DNA from: Pelagibius litoralis
GTDB taxonomy: Bacteria > Pseudomonadota > Alphaproteobacteria > Kiloniellales > Kiloniellaceae
Assembly: GCF_011683915.1 (NCBI RefSeq)
Contig: NZ_JAAQPH010000012.1
Location: 62,001-126,000, forward strand
Direction of reading: 5' to 3'
Length of the DNA: 64,000 bases
This document shows, one piece after another, positions 7,895 through 17,233 of the stretch. The first letter of the stretch is position 1; the number at the start of each line of letters is the position of its first letter. The notes below the pieces were generated by a model. It had not been told where the DNA came from, made no database searches, and worked only from the letters and a program-made list of their open reading frames with translations. A program made the translations under genes and the position numbers.

Positions 7895-8437
7895 CTACTC
7901 GGCCGCGACCGCGCGCGAACGGCCGAAGGCCCCGCCCAGCACCCCGCTGGGCAAACGCCCGTCACCGGTCGGCTGATACCAGACGCCCATCTCGGCGATG
8001 GCTTCGCGCCAGGCGGTAGTTGCGTCCTGGCCGGCGATCTCGAAACTGTCGAAGCCGCAACGCAGCATGAAAAAAAGCTGGTCGCGCAGAATGTTGCCGA
8101 CGGCGCGCAGTTCGCCTTTGAAGCCGTGGCGTTCACGCAGCAGACGGGCGTAGGAATAGGCCCGTCCGTCAGAGAATTTCGGGAACTCCAGGGCGATAAG
8201 GTCGAAGTGTTCCAGGTCGTCGACGATCTCCGCCGGCGGCTGATCGCTGCGCAGGCGCAGGCCGAGGCGGCCGTTGCGCTTCAGCAGCGCTTCACGTCCG
8301 TTGCGCCATTGTTCCAGGGTCACGATCAGATCGACGTCGATCGCTGTTTCTCCGGCGCTTTGGCCTTCCGCTTCCGACGGTTCGGGCAAATTTGCCCAGG
8401 GGTCGTCGACCACCTGGCCGTCTTTAAGCAGCGGCAT
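7895..8437 (-). CDS. DUF934 family protein of the sulfite reductase operon
   Basis: A 180-aa soluble protein of the DUF934 family, almost always encoded beside assimilatory sulfite reductase in alpha-, beta- and gammaproteobacteria. Recognisable blocks are FPKFSDGRAYSYARLLRER and GNILRDQLFFMLRCGFDSFE. Its first 14 nt overlap the end of cysI, so the two are translationally coupled. A role in sulfite reduction, perhaps electron delivery or cofactor handling, is suggested by conserved context; biochemistry is not established. Confidence 0.9.
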   Translation of the reverse strand: MPLLKDGQVVDDPWANLPEPSEAEGQSAGETAIDVDLIVTLEQWRNGREALLKRNGRLGLRLRSDQPPAEIVDDLEHFDLIALEFPKFSDGRAYSYARLLRERHGFKGELRAVGNILRDQLFFMLRCGFDSFEIAGQDATTAWREAIAEMGVWYQPTGDGRLPSGVLGGAFGRSRAVAAE

Positions 8438-10079
8438 AAAGCTTCTCCTTGAATGGCGTGATGCCGACGCGGGCATAGGTATCGTTGAATTTTTCGTTGT
8501 CCTGACGCAGGCCGAGATAGGTGTCGACGATGCTGTCGATCGCGTCGACCACCGCGTCGTAGGAAAACGCCGGGCCGACGATCTTGCCGATTGCTGCGTT
8601 CTCATCAGCGCTGCCGCCCAGGGTGATCTGGTAAAACTCTTCACCCTTCTTATCGACGCCCAGGATGCCGATGTGGCCGACGTGATGATGGCCGCAGGCA
8701 TTGATGCAGCCGGAGATCTTGATCTTCAGATCGCCGATCTCGTGCTGGCGGTTGAGGTCGCTGAAGCGCTGCGAGATGCGCTGGGCGACGGGGATCGAAC
8801 GGGCATTGGCCAGATTGCAGTAATCCAGGCCGGGGCAGGCGATCATGTCGGAAACCAGACCGATGTTCGGCGTGGCCAGTTCGTGCTGGACCAGCTTGTC
8901 CCAGACGGCGGGCAGGTCGCTCAGCTTCACATGGGGCAGCACCAGGTTCTGCTCATGGCTGATGAGGATCTCATCGAAGCTGTAGGCCTCCGCCAGGTCT
9001 GCGACGACCTCCATCTGCTCGGCGGTCGCATCGCCGGGCGCGCCGCCTTCGGGCTTCAAAGAAATGCTGACGATGGCATAGCCGTCCGCCTTGTGGGCCG
9101 AGACGTTGCTGCGCACCCAGCGGGCGAAGTCGCGGTCCTCGAAGCGGCGGGCCTCGAAAGCCGGGCTGTTGGCCGGCAGGGTCTCAAAGGCCGGTGGGGC
9201 GAAGTAGGTTTCGATGCGCTCGATCTCTTCGGCCGGCAGGGTGAGGGCGCCGTCCTTCAGCTCGGCCCATTCTTCATCGACCAGCCGGGTGAAGACCTCC
9301 GCGCCGGTCTGTTGGACCAGGATCTTGATGCGCGCCTTATAGAGATTGTCGCGCCGACCGAGCTGGTTGTAGACCCGCAGGATGGCCTCCAGATAGCTCA
9401 GCAGGTGGGCCTTGGGCAGGAACTTGCGGATGGTCACGCCGATCACCGGCGTGCGGCCCTGTCCGCCGCCGACGATTACCTCAAAGCCGACGTCGCCGGC
9501 TTCGTTGCGGCGGATCTGCAGACCGATGTCGTGAAAGCGCACCGCAGCGCGGTCGTTGGGCGCACCGGTCACCGCGATCTTGAACTTGCGCGGCAGGAAG
9601 GAGAATTCCGGATGCAGGCTGGACCACTGGCGGATGATCTCGGCATAGATGCGCGGATCCTCGATCTCGTCGGCGCTGGCGCCGGCAAAGTGGTCGGCGG
9701 TCACGTTGCGGATGCAATTGCCGCTGGTCTGGATGGCATGCATCTCGACCTCGGCCAGCTCCGCCAGAAGGTCCGGAACCTCTGCCAGCTTCGGCCAGTT
9801 GTACTGGATGTTCTGGCGCGTGGTGAAATGCCCGTAGCCGTGGTCATAGTCCCGCGCGATGCGGGCCAGCCTGCGCATCTGCTTGGATGACAGCGTGCCA
9901 TAGGGAACCGCGACCCGCAGCATGTAGGCATGGAGCTGCAGGTAGAGCCCGTTCATCAGGCGCAGCGGCTTGAACTCATCCTCGCTCAGTTCGCCGGCAA
10001 GGCGGCGTTCCACCTGGCCGCGGAACTGGGCGACGCGCTGCTGGACAAAAGCCAGATCGAATTCATCGTAACGATACAT
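8424..10079 (-). CDS. cysI: Sulfite reductase hemoprotein (siroheme, 4Fe-4S)
   Basis: Catalyses six-electron reduction of sulfite to sulfide. The 551-aa protein shows the two-repeat nitrite/sulfite reductase layout: HGYGHFTTRQNIQYNW in the first ferredoxin-like half, TSGNCIRNVTAD, and the cluster/siroheme ligands ACPGLDYC and SGCINACGHHH in the C-terminal half. The gene sits between two operon-specific accessory genes (DUF2849 upstream, DUF934 overlapping downstream), with CysG making its siroheme. A nitrite reductase role is less likely given the neighbours. Confidence 0.93.
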   Translation of the reverse strand: MYRYDEFDLAFVQQRVAQFRGQVERRLAGELSEDEFKPLRLMNGLYLQLHAYMLRVAVPYGTLSSKQMRRLARIARDYDHGYGHFTTRQNIQYNWPKLAEVPDLLAELAEVEMHAIQTSGNCIRNVTADHFAGASADEIEDPRIYAEIIRQWSSLHPEFSFLPRKFKIAVTGAPNDRAAVRFHDIGLQIRRNEAGDVGFEVIVGGGQGRTPVIGVTIRKFLPKAHLLSYLEAILRVYNQLGRRDNLYKARIKILVQQTGAEVFTRLVDEEWAELKDGALTLPAEEIERIETYFAPPAFETLPANSPAFEARRFEDRDFARWVRSNVSAHKADGYAIVSISLKPEGGAPGDATAEQMEVVADLAEAYSFDEILISHEQNLVLPHVKLSDLPAVWDKLVQHELATPNIGLVSDMIACPGLDYCNLANARSIPVAQRISQRFSDLNRQHEIGDLKIKISGCINACGHHHVGHIGILGVDKKGEEFYQITLGGSADENAAIGKIVGPAFSYDAVVDAIDSIVDTYLGLRQDNEKFNDTYARVGITPFKEKLYAAA

Positions 10080-10107
10080 TGTCTCTTCCTCTACGCAGCC
10101 GCTGGAC

Positions 10108-10407
10108 TCAGGCGACCAGGGGGGCGGTGCGATAATCGGCGCGTACCGTGGGGCCGGCGGCGCGGATGTTCTCCCGGGTGGAGGTCGGCTGCAGGATGCC
10201 GTCCACCTCGATCAGGTCGATCAGGTAGGGGGCGACGATCTTGCGGGCGGCGACATCGGCTTCGGCGCGCTGCAGCAGGCCCTCTTGGGCCGCCGCATCG
10301 TTACTGACCGTTGCCTGGTTCAACCAGTTCGACCAGAGACCGCTTTCGGTCAGATAGACCACATCGCCTTCGCGCAGCCGATTGGCGGTAACCGCTTTGA
10401 GGGGCAT
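10108..10407 (-). CDS. DUF2849 family protein of the sulfite reductase operon
   Basis: A 99-aa soluble protein of the DUF2849 family, which accompanies cysI in many alphaproteobacteria. VTANRLREGDVVYLTESGLW near the start is the recognisable part. I chose ATG 10407 since GGAGGT lies 6-7 nt upstream; that ribosome binding site falls just before the cysG stop codon at 10422-10424 has cleared, showing tight coupling. Function is not established; the operon implies sulfur assimilation. Confidence 0.88.
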   Translation of the reverse strand: MPLKAVTANRLREGDVVYLTESGLWSNWLNQATVSNDAAAQEGLLQRAEADVAARKIVAPYLIDLIEVDGILQPTSTRENIRAAGPTVRADYRTAPLVA

Positions 10408-10421
10408 CTTCGTTACCTCCG

Positions 10422-11846
10422 TCAAACTGCCAAGGCACGCGGCAAGGCGGCGAGCTCGGCAGTGAGTGTTTCGTCTTCGGCCGTCATGGCCTTTCTGGCG
10501 ACCTCGCCGACGATGATCAGGGCCGGGCCGTTGATCCCCGCCGTCTGCAGCCGGTCGCCCAGCTCCTCGAGGCGCCCGGTGACGACGCGCTGGTCGGCGC
10601 GGGTCCCGTTCTCGATGACCACCACCGGCGTCGACGCGGCGAGGCCGTGTTCGATCAGCCGCCCGGCCACCACGGCAGCGGTGGAAACCCCCATGTAGAT
10701 CGCCAGGGTCTGCTTGCCGCTGGCCAGGCTCGCCCAGTCGAGGTCGGGTTCGCCGTCTTGTGCATGGCCGGTCAGAAAGGTAACGGCCAGGGCGGTCCCG
10801 CGCAGGGTGAGGGGGATGCCCGCCGCCGCCGCGCAGCCGGCCGCGGCCGTCACGCCCGGCACCACCTCGACCGCGACGCCGCGGCTTTCCAGGTAGTCCA
10901 TTTCCTCGCCGCCGCGCCCGAAGATGAAAGGATCGCCGCCTTTCAGGCGCACCACGCGCTTGCCGGCCAGGGCATGCTCGGCCATCAGGGCGTTGATCTC
11001 GTCCTGGCTCTTGCTGTGATTGGCCTTGGCTTTGCCGACGTAGATGCGCTCGGCATCGCGGCGGGCGTAGTCGATGATTTCCGGCCCGACCAGCTTGTCG
11101 TAGAGAACCACGTCGGCCTCCTGCAGGCGGCGCATGGCCTTGAAGGTCAGCAGGTCCGGGTCGCCCGGACCGGCGCCGACGATGGCGACGGAACCCGGCT
11201 CACGGTCCTGGGCGGCGCGGCCGTTGATCAGCCCCAGCATCGCTTCGCGGGCGGCGGTTTCCCGGCCAGCCAGCACTTCCCCGGCGACCGGGCCGGTGAA
11301 GAAACGCTCCCAGAATCGCCGCCGCTTGCCGCCATCGGTGATGGTCGCGCCGACCGCCGAGCGGAAGGAACCGGCAAAACGCACCAGATCGCCCAGGCGT
11401 GCCGGCAGCATCGCTTCGATCTTGGCGCGCAGCTGGCGGGCCAGGATCGGCGCATCGCCGCCGCTTGAGATACCGATCACCAGCGGATTGCGGTCGATGA
11501 TCGCCGGGGTGATGAAACTGCAGAGGTCGGGGCGGTCGACCACGTTGATGGCGATCCCGGCCTCCCGGGCGGCCGCGGCGACGTCTTCGTCGACCTCAGG
11601 CTTTCCGCTGGCGGCAATCACCAACGCGCGGCCCATCACGTCCGGCGCCATGAAGGGACGGCACATCCACTCAACCCGGCTGTCATCGGCCAGGGCGGCC
11701 ATATCCGCGTCCAGCCTGGGGGCCACCAGAGTGACTCTGGCGTCTGCTTTCAGGAGCAGGCGCAGCTTGCGCAGTGCCAGTTCTCCGCCGCCGACCAGCA
11801 GGCTGGTTCGGCTGGAGAGGTCGAGGAATGCCGGGAAATATCGCAT
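10422..11846 (-). CDS. cysG: Siroheme synthase CysG (fused dehydrogenase/ferrochelatase and uroporphyrinogen-III methyltransferase)
   Basis: Converts uroporphyrinogen III to siroheme for CysI. Residues 1-205 form the NAD-binding precorrin-2 dehydrogenase/ferrochelatase part (LVGGGELALRK, then NVVDRPDLCSFITPA). Residues about 215-460 form the SAM-dependent methyltransferase (VGAGPGDPDLLT, VVRLKGGDPFIFGRGGEE, VPGVTAA). Length 474 aa is normal for the fused enzyme. It is the first gene of the sulfate assimilation operon, and the 300-bp gap before it should hold the operon promoter. Confidence 0.95.
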   Translation of the reverse strand: MRYFPAFLDLSSRTSLLVGGGELALRKLRLLLKADARVTLVAPRLDADMAALADDSRVEWMCRPFMAPDVMGRALVIAASGKPEVDEDVAAAAREAGIAINVVDRPDLCSFITPAIIDRNPLVIGISSGGDAPILARQLRAKIEAMLPARLGDLVRFAGSFRSAVGATITDGGKRRRFWERFFTGPVAGEVLAGRETAAREAMLGLINGRAAQDREPGSVAIVGAGPGDPDLLTFKAMRRLQEADVVLYDKLVGPEIIDYARRDAERIYVGKAKANHSKSQDEINALMAEHALAGKRVVRLKGGDPFIFGRGGEEMDYLESRGVAVEVVPGVTAAAGCAAAAGIPLTLRGTALAVTFLTGHAQDGEPDLDWASLASGKQTLAIYMGVSTAAVVAGRLIEHGLAASTPVVVIENGTRADQRVVTGRLEELGDRLQTAGINGPALIIVGEVARKAMTAEDETLTAELAALPRALAV

Positions 11847-12146
11847 GGTCCGCTTTCTCGTTGTTCCCTGCCTCGGTTCAGGCGGGGGCCTGATTGCGAG
11901 GCGAATTCAGTAACGTCATCAATGTGTTATGGGTCGCTAGGCAATCGATCCTGATCGGTCGAAGAACGATCAGCGATTAATTTCACAATAAAGTTAGGGT
12001 GATAGGTACGAATTGTCCATGAGAAAATGTATAAATAACTATATATACTATATTTTAGTGTGAAATAAACTTGTCGCTGCTTCGCGGATGACAGGAGGCT
12101 TTGGGCTGCGTATCAATGCAGCTGCAATCGTTCGAGGGAGTCTTTT
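11847..12146. promoter_or_regulatory. Divergent intergenic region between cysG operon and lipoprotein gene
   Basis: A 300-bp gap, AT-rich from about 11975 to 12075. It must contain the cysG operon promoter (minus strand) and probably that of the lipoprotein gene (plus strand). CTGATCG (11951-11957) and CGATCAG (11967-11973) make a perfect 7-bp inverted repeat with a 9-nt spacer about 105 bp upstream of cysG, a candidate operator. I cannot place -35/-10 elements with confidence. Confidence 0.5.
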
Positions 12147-12524
12147 ATGAAGCGCGGTCTGCCGATCGGGCCTCTGGCCGTCATTTTTCTGTCGGGTGCG
12201 CTGGCGGCCTGCAGCACCCTGCCGTTTCCGGTGCAAGGTTCGGACGCCGCCGTAGCCGAGGCGACCGCGAAGCAGGCTGATGTTTTACCGCGGCTGCAGC
12301 CCTATGCCTTCGGGCTGTGCTATAGCCCGGTCGTCAACGAAGATGCGGAGATCGAAGAAGAAGCCGCCTATCAGTGCGACGGCGGCCGCCTGATCCGGCA
12401 GGACGAGGATTTCTTCTGGAACGAATGCTCGCTGAGCCAGCCCCACCGTGTCAGTTACGTCTGCTTTCCCCCGGATAAGGCCAAGCGCCGGATCACAATA
12501 CAGCCGGCACCGCAGCCACAGTAA
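12147..12524 (+). CDS. Putative lipoprotein, unknown function
   Basis: A 125-aa exported protein. The N-terminus has two basic residues, a hydrophobic core and a lipobox LAAC (Cys 22), so it should be a membrane-anchored lipoprotein. The mature part contains four cysteines (CYSP, YQCDGG, NECSLS, YVCFPP) that could form two disulfides, and an acidic EDAEIEEEA stretch. GAGGGAG precedes ATG 12147. I do not recognise a family. It stands alone and is convergent with queG. Confidence 0.75.
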   Translation: MKRGLPIGPLAVIFLSGALAACSTLPFPVQGSDAAVAEATAKQADVLPRLQPYAFGLCYSPVVNEDAEIEEEAAYQCDGGRLIRQDEDFFWNECSLSQPHRVSYVCFPPDKAKRRITIQPAPQPQ

Positions 12525-12571
12525 GCAGGCCCTTTGCTGAATCGCCGCAGGCTCACCGCCAGTTCTGATCG

Positions 12572-13714
12572 CTACGTTGCCTGGTCCCACTCCTCAAGCA
12601 CGCCGGGATCGCTTTCGTTCGTGCCGTACTTGGACCGCAGTTCATCAGCGGATTCTTTCGGAAGTAATTGACTCAGGGCCCAGATCGCCATGGCACGCAC
12701 CAGGGGCGAGGGGTCGACGAGCTTGGCTTCGATGGCGGCTGCCGCCTCGCTGTCCCCGGCGTTTCCCAGCGCGATCAGGACATTGCGAATGAAACGATCA
12801 CGGCCGATGCGTTTGATGGGGGAGCCGGCGAAAACCCTACGGAAGCCGGCATCGTCGAGTTCGAGCAGGTCGGTCAGCCGCGGGGCCGTCAGTTCGGCGC
12901 GGGGCAGGAAGGCGGCTTCCTTGGTCGGCTGCGCGAACTTGTTCCAGGGGCAGACCGCCAGGCAGTCGTCGCAGCCGTAGATGCGGTTGCCCATGGCTTT
13001 ACGGAACTCCCGGGCGATGTGGCCCTTATGCTCGATGGTCAGGTAGGAAATGCAGCGCCGGGCATCCAGCCGATAGGGTTCCGGAAAGGCAGCGGTGGGG
13101 CAGACGTCCAGACAGCTGCGGCAGCTTCCGCAATGATCGCTTTCGCCCTCATCCGGTGCCAGGGCCAGCGTGGTGTAGACCTCGCCCAGAAACAGCCAGG
13201 AACCGAGGTCGCGGGAGACCAGGTTGGAGTGCTTGCCCTGCCATCCCAAGCCGCCGGCCTGGGCCAAGTGCTTTTCCATGACCGGCGCGGTATCGACGAA
13301 GACCTTCACCTCGGCCTGCAGATCCTGATGGATCCAGCGCGCCAGGGCCTTCAGGCGCTTCTTCATCAGGTCGTGATAGTCGGCGTTGCGGGCGTAGACG
13401 GAGACCGCCGCGCGCCGGGGCTGGTCCAGCAGCGCCAGGGGATTTTCCCGCGGCCCATAGTTCTGGCCCAGCACGATGACGCTGCGGGCCTCGGGCCAGA
13501 GTACCTTGGGATCGGACCGCCGGTCGGCATTGCGGGCCAGCCAGTCCATCTCGCCGTGATAGCCGGCCTCCAGAAAGGCCATCAGGCCGGCGCGCGCTTC
13601 CGGCAGAACCTCCGGCCTGGCAAAGCCGACCGCATCGAAGCCGAGCGTGAGGGCTTTGGCGCGAATGGCGGCCTTGGCCGTCTGACCCTCCACCCCAATC
13701 TCTGACGCCGTCAC
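12572..13714 (-). CDS. queG: tRNA epoxyqueuosine reductase
   Basis: Performs the last step of queuosine formation, reducing epoxyqueuosine in tRNA with cobalamin and two 4Fe-4S clusters. Seen: LGQNYGP and VFVDTAPVMEKHLA of the catalytic region, and the two cluster motifs CGSCRSCLDVCPTAAF and CDDCLAVCPWNKF. A C-terminal HEAT-like segment (about 300-365) follows. 380 aa is typical. It begins with GTG 13714, only 6 bp after tgt, completing a queA-tgt-queG unit. Confidence 0.94.
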   Translation of the reverse strand: MTASEIGVEGQTAKAAIRAKALTLGFDAVGFARPEVLPEARAGLMAFLEAGYHGEMDWLARNADRRSDPKVLWPEARSVIVLGQNYGPRENPLALLDQPRRAAVSVYARNADYHDLMKKRLKALARWIHQDLQAEVKVFVDTAPVMEKHLAQAGGLGWQGKHSNLVSRDLGSWLFLGEVYTTLALAPDEGESDHCGSCRSCLDVCPTAAFPEPYRLDARRCISYLTIEHKGHIAREFRKAMGNRIYGCDDCLAVCPWNKFAQPTKEAAFLPRAELTAPRLTDLLELDDAGFRRVFAGSPIKRIGRDRFIRNVLIALGNAGDSEAAAAIEAKLVDPSPLVRAMAIWALSQLLPKESADELRSKYGTNESDPGVLEEWDQAT

Positions 13715-13720
13715 GGAGAG

Positions 13721-14878
13721 CTAGAGGGCTGCGATATCTCCCTCTGCCTCCTGTCGGGCGAAGCCTGCAACGAAGTCGTCAAGCCGCTGATCCTCTATCG
13801 CCTGGCGCAAACCGGCCATGAGTTCCTGATAGTAGTGGAGATTGTGCCGGGTCAGCAGGATCGGGCCAAGCATCTCCTTGGCTTTGAAAAGATGATGCAG
13901 GTAGGCGCGGGAGTAATCGCTGCAACTCGGGCAGGGGCAATCCGGGTCCAGCGGACGCTGGTCTTCCTGGTGGCGGGCGTTACGCAGATTGATACTGCCG
14001 CGCCGGGTGAAGGCCTGCCCGGTGCGCCCGGAGCGGGTCGGCAGCACGCAGTCGAACATGTCGATGCCGCGCTGCACCGCGCCGACGATGTCGGCGGGCT
14101 TGCCGATCCCCATGAGATAGCGCGGCTGCGCCCTTGGCAGATGCGGAATCGTCGCGTCGAGCACGTCGAACATCGCCTCTTGGCCTTCGCCCACCGCCAG
14201 GCCGCCGACGGCATAGCCGTCGAAGCCGATCTCGATGAGGGCCTCGGCCGAGGTACGGCGCAGCGCCGGATAGACGCCGCCCTGGACGATCCCGAAGAGG
14301 CCATAGCCCGGCCGCTGTGTGAAGGCGGCCCGGCAGCGCGCCGCCCAGCGCATGGAGCGCTCCATCGATTCCCGCGCCTCGGTTTCGGTCGCGGGAAAGG
14401 GCGTACACTCGTCCAGCACCATGGTGATGTTGGAATCCAGCAGCGCCTGGATCTCCATCGCCCGTTCCGGCGTCAGGTTGTGGCGCTCGCCGTCGAGGTG
14501 GGAGCGGAAGGTGACCCCCTCCTCGGTGATCTTGCGCAGCTCCTGCAGGGACATGACCTGATAGCCACCGGAATCGGTCAGGATCGGGCCCGGCCAGTTC
14601 ATGAAGCGGTGCAGGCCGCCCAGGCGCGCGACCCGCTCCGCGCCCGGGCGCAGCATCAGGTGATAGGTGTTGCCCAGGATAATCTCGGCGCCGCTCGCCT
14701 GGACCTGTTCCGTGGTCATGCCCTTTACCGTGCCCGCGGTGCCGACGGTCATGAAAGCCGGCGTTTTCACCGGGCCATGGGCGGTGGTGATGAGGCCGCG
14801 GCGCGCCGGGCCGTCCTCTGCCAGCAGTGCGAACTCCAGACCGGTCTTGCCGGCAACCGGCGCGGCAGAGTCGTTCAT
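13721..14878 (-). CDS. tgt: tRNA-guanine transglycosylase
   Basis: Exchanges guanine 34 for preQ1 in tRNAs with GUN anticodons. The 385-aa protein contains [11 protein letters not shown] with the catalytic Asp, [18 protein letters not shown], the RNA-contact [13 protein letters not shown] and the zinc site CPCPSC...H. Its ATG overlaps the queA stop by four bases, indicating coupled translation, and queG follows after six bases. Confidence 0.96.
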   Translation of the reverse strand: MNDSAAPVAGKTGLEFALLAEDGPARRGLITTAHGPVKTPAFMTVGTAGTVKGMTTEQVQASGAEIILGNTYHLMLRPGAERVARLGGLHRFMNWPGPILTDSGGYQVMSLQELRKITEEGVTFRSHLDGERHNLTPERAMEIQALLDSNITMVLDECTPFPATETEARESMERSMRWAARCRAAFTQRPGYGLFGIVQGGVYPALRRTSAEALIEIGFDGYAVGGLAVGEGQEAMFDVLDATIPHLPRAQPRYLMGIGKPADIVGAVQRGIDMFDCVLPTRSGRTGQAFTRRGSINLRNARHQEDQRPLDPDCPCPSCSDYSRAYLHHLFKAKEMLGPILLTRHNLHYYQELMAGLRQAIEDQRLDDFVAGFARQEAEGDIAAL

Positions 14879-15912
14879 CGCGCGTCCTCCGGTTCCAACA
14901 GACAGGCATCGCCATAGGAATAGAAGCGATAGTTCTGCGCGATGGCATGGGCATAGGCCTGCTCCATGCGCGCTTTTCCGGCAAAGGCGCAGACCAGCAT
15001 GAAGAGCGTCGAGCGCGGCAGGTGAAAGTTGGTCATCAGTAGATCGACCGCCTTGAAGCGGTGCCCCGGCAGAATGAAGAGGTCGGTCTCACCGGTGAAG
15101 GAGTGGACCTGCCCGTCGTCGTCCGCGGCGGTCTCCAGCAATCGCAAGGCCGTCGTGCCGACTGCGACGATACGGCCGCCGGCGGCGCGGGCGGCGTTGA
15201 TCTTCGCGGCGGCGGCGGCGCTGATGTCGCAAGCCTCGCTGTGCATCTTGTGGGCGCCGACATCGTCTGTCTTTACTGGCAGGAAGGTCCCGGCGCCGAC
15301 GTGAAGGGTGACCGCAACCCGTTCGATCCCGGCGGCGGAGAGCTTCGCCAGCAACGCCTCGGTGAAGTGCAGCCCCGCGGTGGGGGCGGCGACGGCGCCC
15401 GTCTGCTCTGCGAAGACTGTCTGGTAGTCGTGCCGGTCCTTGGGATCGCCTGTCCGCTCGCGGGTGATATAGGGCGGCAGGGGCATCACGCCGTGCCGGT
15501 CGAGCGCAGCCAGCAGGTCGCCGCCGGTGGTATCGAAAACCAGGGTGACCTCACCGGCCTCGCCTTTTTCTTCGACCAGGGCGCAGAAGCCTTCCGCAAA
15601 ATCGATGCGGTCGCCGGCGGCCAGTTTGCGCGCCGGCCGGGCGAAGGCTTTCCACGTCAGGCCATTAACCGCCTTGTGCAGTGTGACCTCCACGCCTGCG
15701 GTGCCGCGTTTGCCGCTGAGGCGGGCGGGGATGACCTTGGTGTCGTTGGTCACCAACAGGTCGCCGGGCCTGAGCAGGCCGGGCAGGTCGGCGATCCTGC
15801 GGTCCGCCAGTTCGGCGCCGACGTGCAGCAGCCCGGCGGCCTCGCGGGGCTCGACTGGATGCTGGGCGATCAGGTCGCGGGGCAGGTCAAAGTCGAAGTC
15901 TTCGGTGCGCAT
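14875..15912 (-). CDS. queA: S-adenosylmethionine:tRNA ribosyltransferase-isomerase
   Basis: Transfers the ribosyl group of SAM onto preQ1-modified tRNA to give epoxyqueuosine. The start [19 protein letters not shown] is the family's signature N-terminus, which fixes ATG 15912 although the frame stays open another 450 bp. Other blocks: [19 protein letters not shown] and APTAGLHFT. 345 aa is normal length. First of three queuosine genes. The frame upstream overlaps the AlkB-like gene and is not used. Confidence 0.95.
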   Translation of the reverse strand: MRTEDFDFDLPRDLIAQHPVEPREAAGLLHVGAELADRRIADLPGLLRPGDLLVTNDTKVIPARLSGKRGTAGVEVTLHKAVNGLTWKAFARPARKLAAGDRIDFAEGFCALVEEKGEAGEVTLVFDTTGGDLLAALDRHGVMPLPPYITRERTGDPKDRHDYQTVFAEQTGAVAAPTAGLHFTEALLAKLSAAGIERVAVTLHVGAGTFLPVKTDDVGAHKMHSEACDISAAAAAKINAARAAGGRIVAVGTTALRLLETAADDDGQVHSFTGETDLFILPGHRFKAVDLLMTNFHLPRSTLFMLVCAFAGKARMEQAYAHAIAQNYRFYSYGDACLLEPEDAR

Positions 15913-15947
15913 GTCAGCTCGTTTGTGGACTGTCGGGCGATGTCCTA

Positions 15948-16616
15948 TCACCCGCCCGGGCTGAGGCCAAGGGTTGCGACCGATCCGTCCGGCGCCCGCC
16001 GGTCGTGCCTGAAACCGACGCTGATGCGCGGTTCCGTGAAGCGATCGACGAAGTGGAAGGGGCGGTCCTCCAAGCCATAGAGGCCGGGGCCACGCATGAG
16101 AACAAGCCAGCCGACGGGTGCCGGCACCGGACGCGCCTCTGCCGCGCTCCTGTCGCGGCAGACCGCAAAGCGGCAGATGCCGCTCAGCGTAATGACGGAG
16201 ATCAGCCCGCGATAGGCGATATGGTCCCGGTGGGGCGTGATGCCGCCGGAGCCTTTGGGATAGCGCTGAACGATCAGGTCGTTGATGTCGAACCGCTCTG
16301 CCAGGGGAGTGGGCGAAAGCAGTGCAAAGGCTTCGTGGAATGCGTCCTGCAGGCGGCGGGCGCAAGCACCCAGCGCGCCTTCGCGGGGAACTGCGCAGCT
16401 CACCTCGCAGTCCTGCCAGACACGCCTCTCGCCCGCTCCGATCACTGGTGTGGCCGGGCGGTAGGTTAGGGTGCTTGATTCATCAAGCAGCCCCTGGACG
16501 GTGTCGCCGCCGAGCAGCGGCAGGGAGACGGCATCCTCCGCCGGCAATCTGGCGATGGCTTCGGCCAGGGCTGCCGGGCCGCTCTCAAAGGCCGGTGGTT
16601 CGCTGGTCAGGGTCAC
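15948..16616 (-). CDS. 2-oxoglutarate/Fe(II) oxygenase, AlkB-like
   Basis: A 222-aa protein with the double-stranded beta-helix iron site: HRDH (His and Asp ligands), a later His near HFVDRF, and RISVGFRH with the Arg that holds 2-oxoglutarate. The [20 protein letters not shown] block resembles AlkB-type dealkylases and related hydroxylases. Substrate (alkylated DNA or RNA, or protein) cannot be settled. It lies 35 bp upstream of queA on the same strand and could be co-transcribed with the queuosine genes. Confidence 0.78.
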   Translation of the reverse strand: MTLTSEPPAFESGPAALAEAIARLPAEDAVSLPLLGGDTVQGLLDESSTLTYRPATPVIGAGERRVWQDCEVSCAVPREGALGACARRLQDAFHEAFALLSPTPLAERFDINDLIVQRYPKGSGGITPHRDHIAYRGLISVITLSGICRFAVCRDRSAAEARPVPAPVGWLVLMRGPGLYGLEDRPFHFVDRFTEPRISVGFRHDRRAPDGSVATLGLSPGG

Positions 16617-16623
16617 GGCTGGG

Positions 16624-17109
16624 CTATTGGGGTGGCGGCGCGGCGGGTCCGGTTGCCGTTTCCAGGGGGGGCTGAAGATAAAGGCTGTTCGCCACGGTCG
16701 GCACCTGCGGCGGCGCCATCGGGTTGGCGGCCGGGCCGCGCGATGTCGGCAAGGGATTATGGGCTATGGCCTTCCCGGTGCCTTCGGCAAAGTCCTCCGA
16801 CCGGAAGGTGAGCAGTCCCTGGCTGTCGATGATGTAAACAACGCTGTCCGGGGTGGCGCTCGGCTTCGCGGCGGCGGTTTCGATGGGCGGGGCAAAGGTC
16901 AGGGGCGGCGTTTGCTGAGCTTCGCCGGAAGCGCCGAAGGTGCGGGAATAGACCTCGCTGTAGGGCGATCCCTCCGCCGAGGCGGCATAGGTCGGTGAAA
17001 AATAGCCTTTACCCTGCGCATGGAGGGCGGCCGGCCAGCCTATGGCCCCGGCACTGATCAAAGCACCGAAGCCCACCAAACGGGAAAGCCGTCGCATTGG
17101 CTGTACCAT
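16624..17109 (-). CDS. Exported protein of unknown function, Pro/Ala-rich
   Basis: A 161-aa protein from ATG 17109 (AGGGGAGA about 8 nt upstream). Residues 5-30 form a signal peptide ending in LHAQG. The mature part is low-complexity and Pro/Ala/Thr-rich at both ends with one ordered-looking segment, DSVVYIIDSQGLLTFRSED. Periplasmic or surface location is likely. I recognise no family. It ends 8 bp before the AlkB-like gene. Confidence 0.65.
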   Translation of the reverse strand: MVQPMRRLSRLVGFGALISAGAIGWPAALHAQGKGYFSPTYAASAEGSPYSEVYSRTFGASGEAQQTPPLTFAPPIETAAAKPSATPDSVVYIIDSQGLLTFRSEDFAEGTGKAIAHNPLPTSRGPAANPMAPPQVPTVANSLYLQPPLETATGPAAPPPQ

Positions 17110-17233
17110 GTCCGACTCTCCCCTGGTTCGTAATACCGGGCGGTCCATCATAGAGGGGCCGCTGTAGATCCTTTAGCGGCTCTTCGGGCCTGCCGTCCAG
17201 CCGCGATTGTATCAGACGACGCGGTGTCCCGGG

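Noticed and set aside
8274-9890. 538-aa open frame antisense to cysI
   Set aside because: Shadow of cysI, whose siroheme/4Fe-4S ligands are intact on the other strand.
16624-17109. Exported Pro/Ala-rich protein as a queuosine gene
   Set aside because: It has a signal peptide and low-complexity composition, so it is unlikely to share the pathway despite the short distance.
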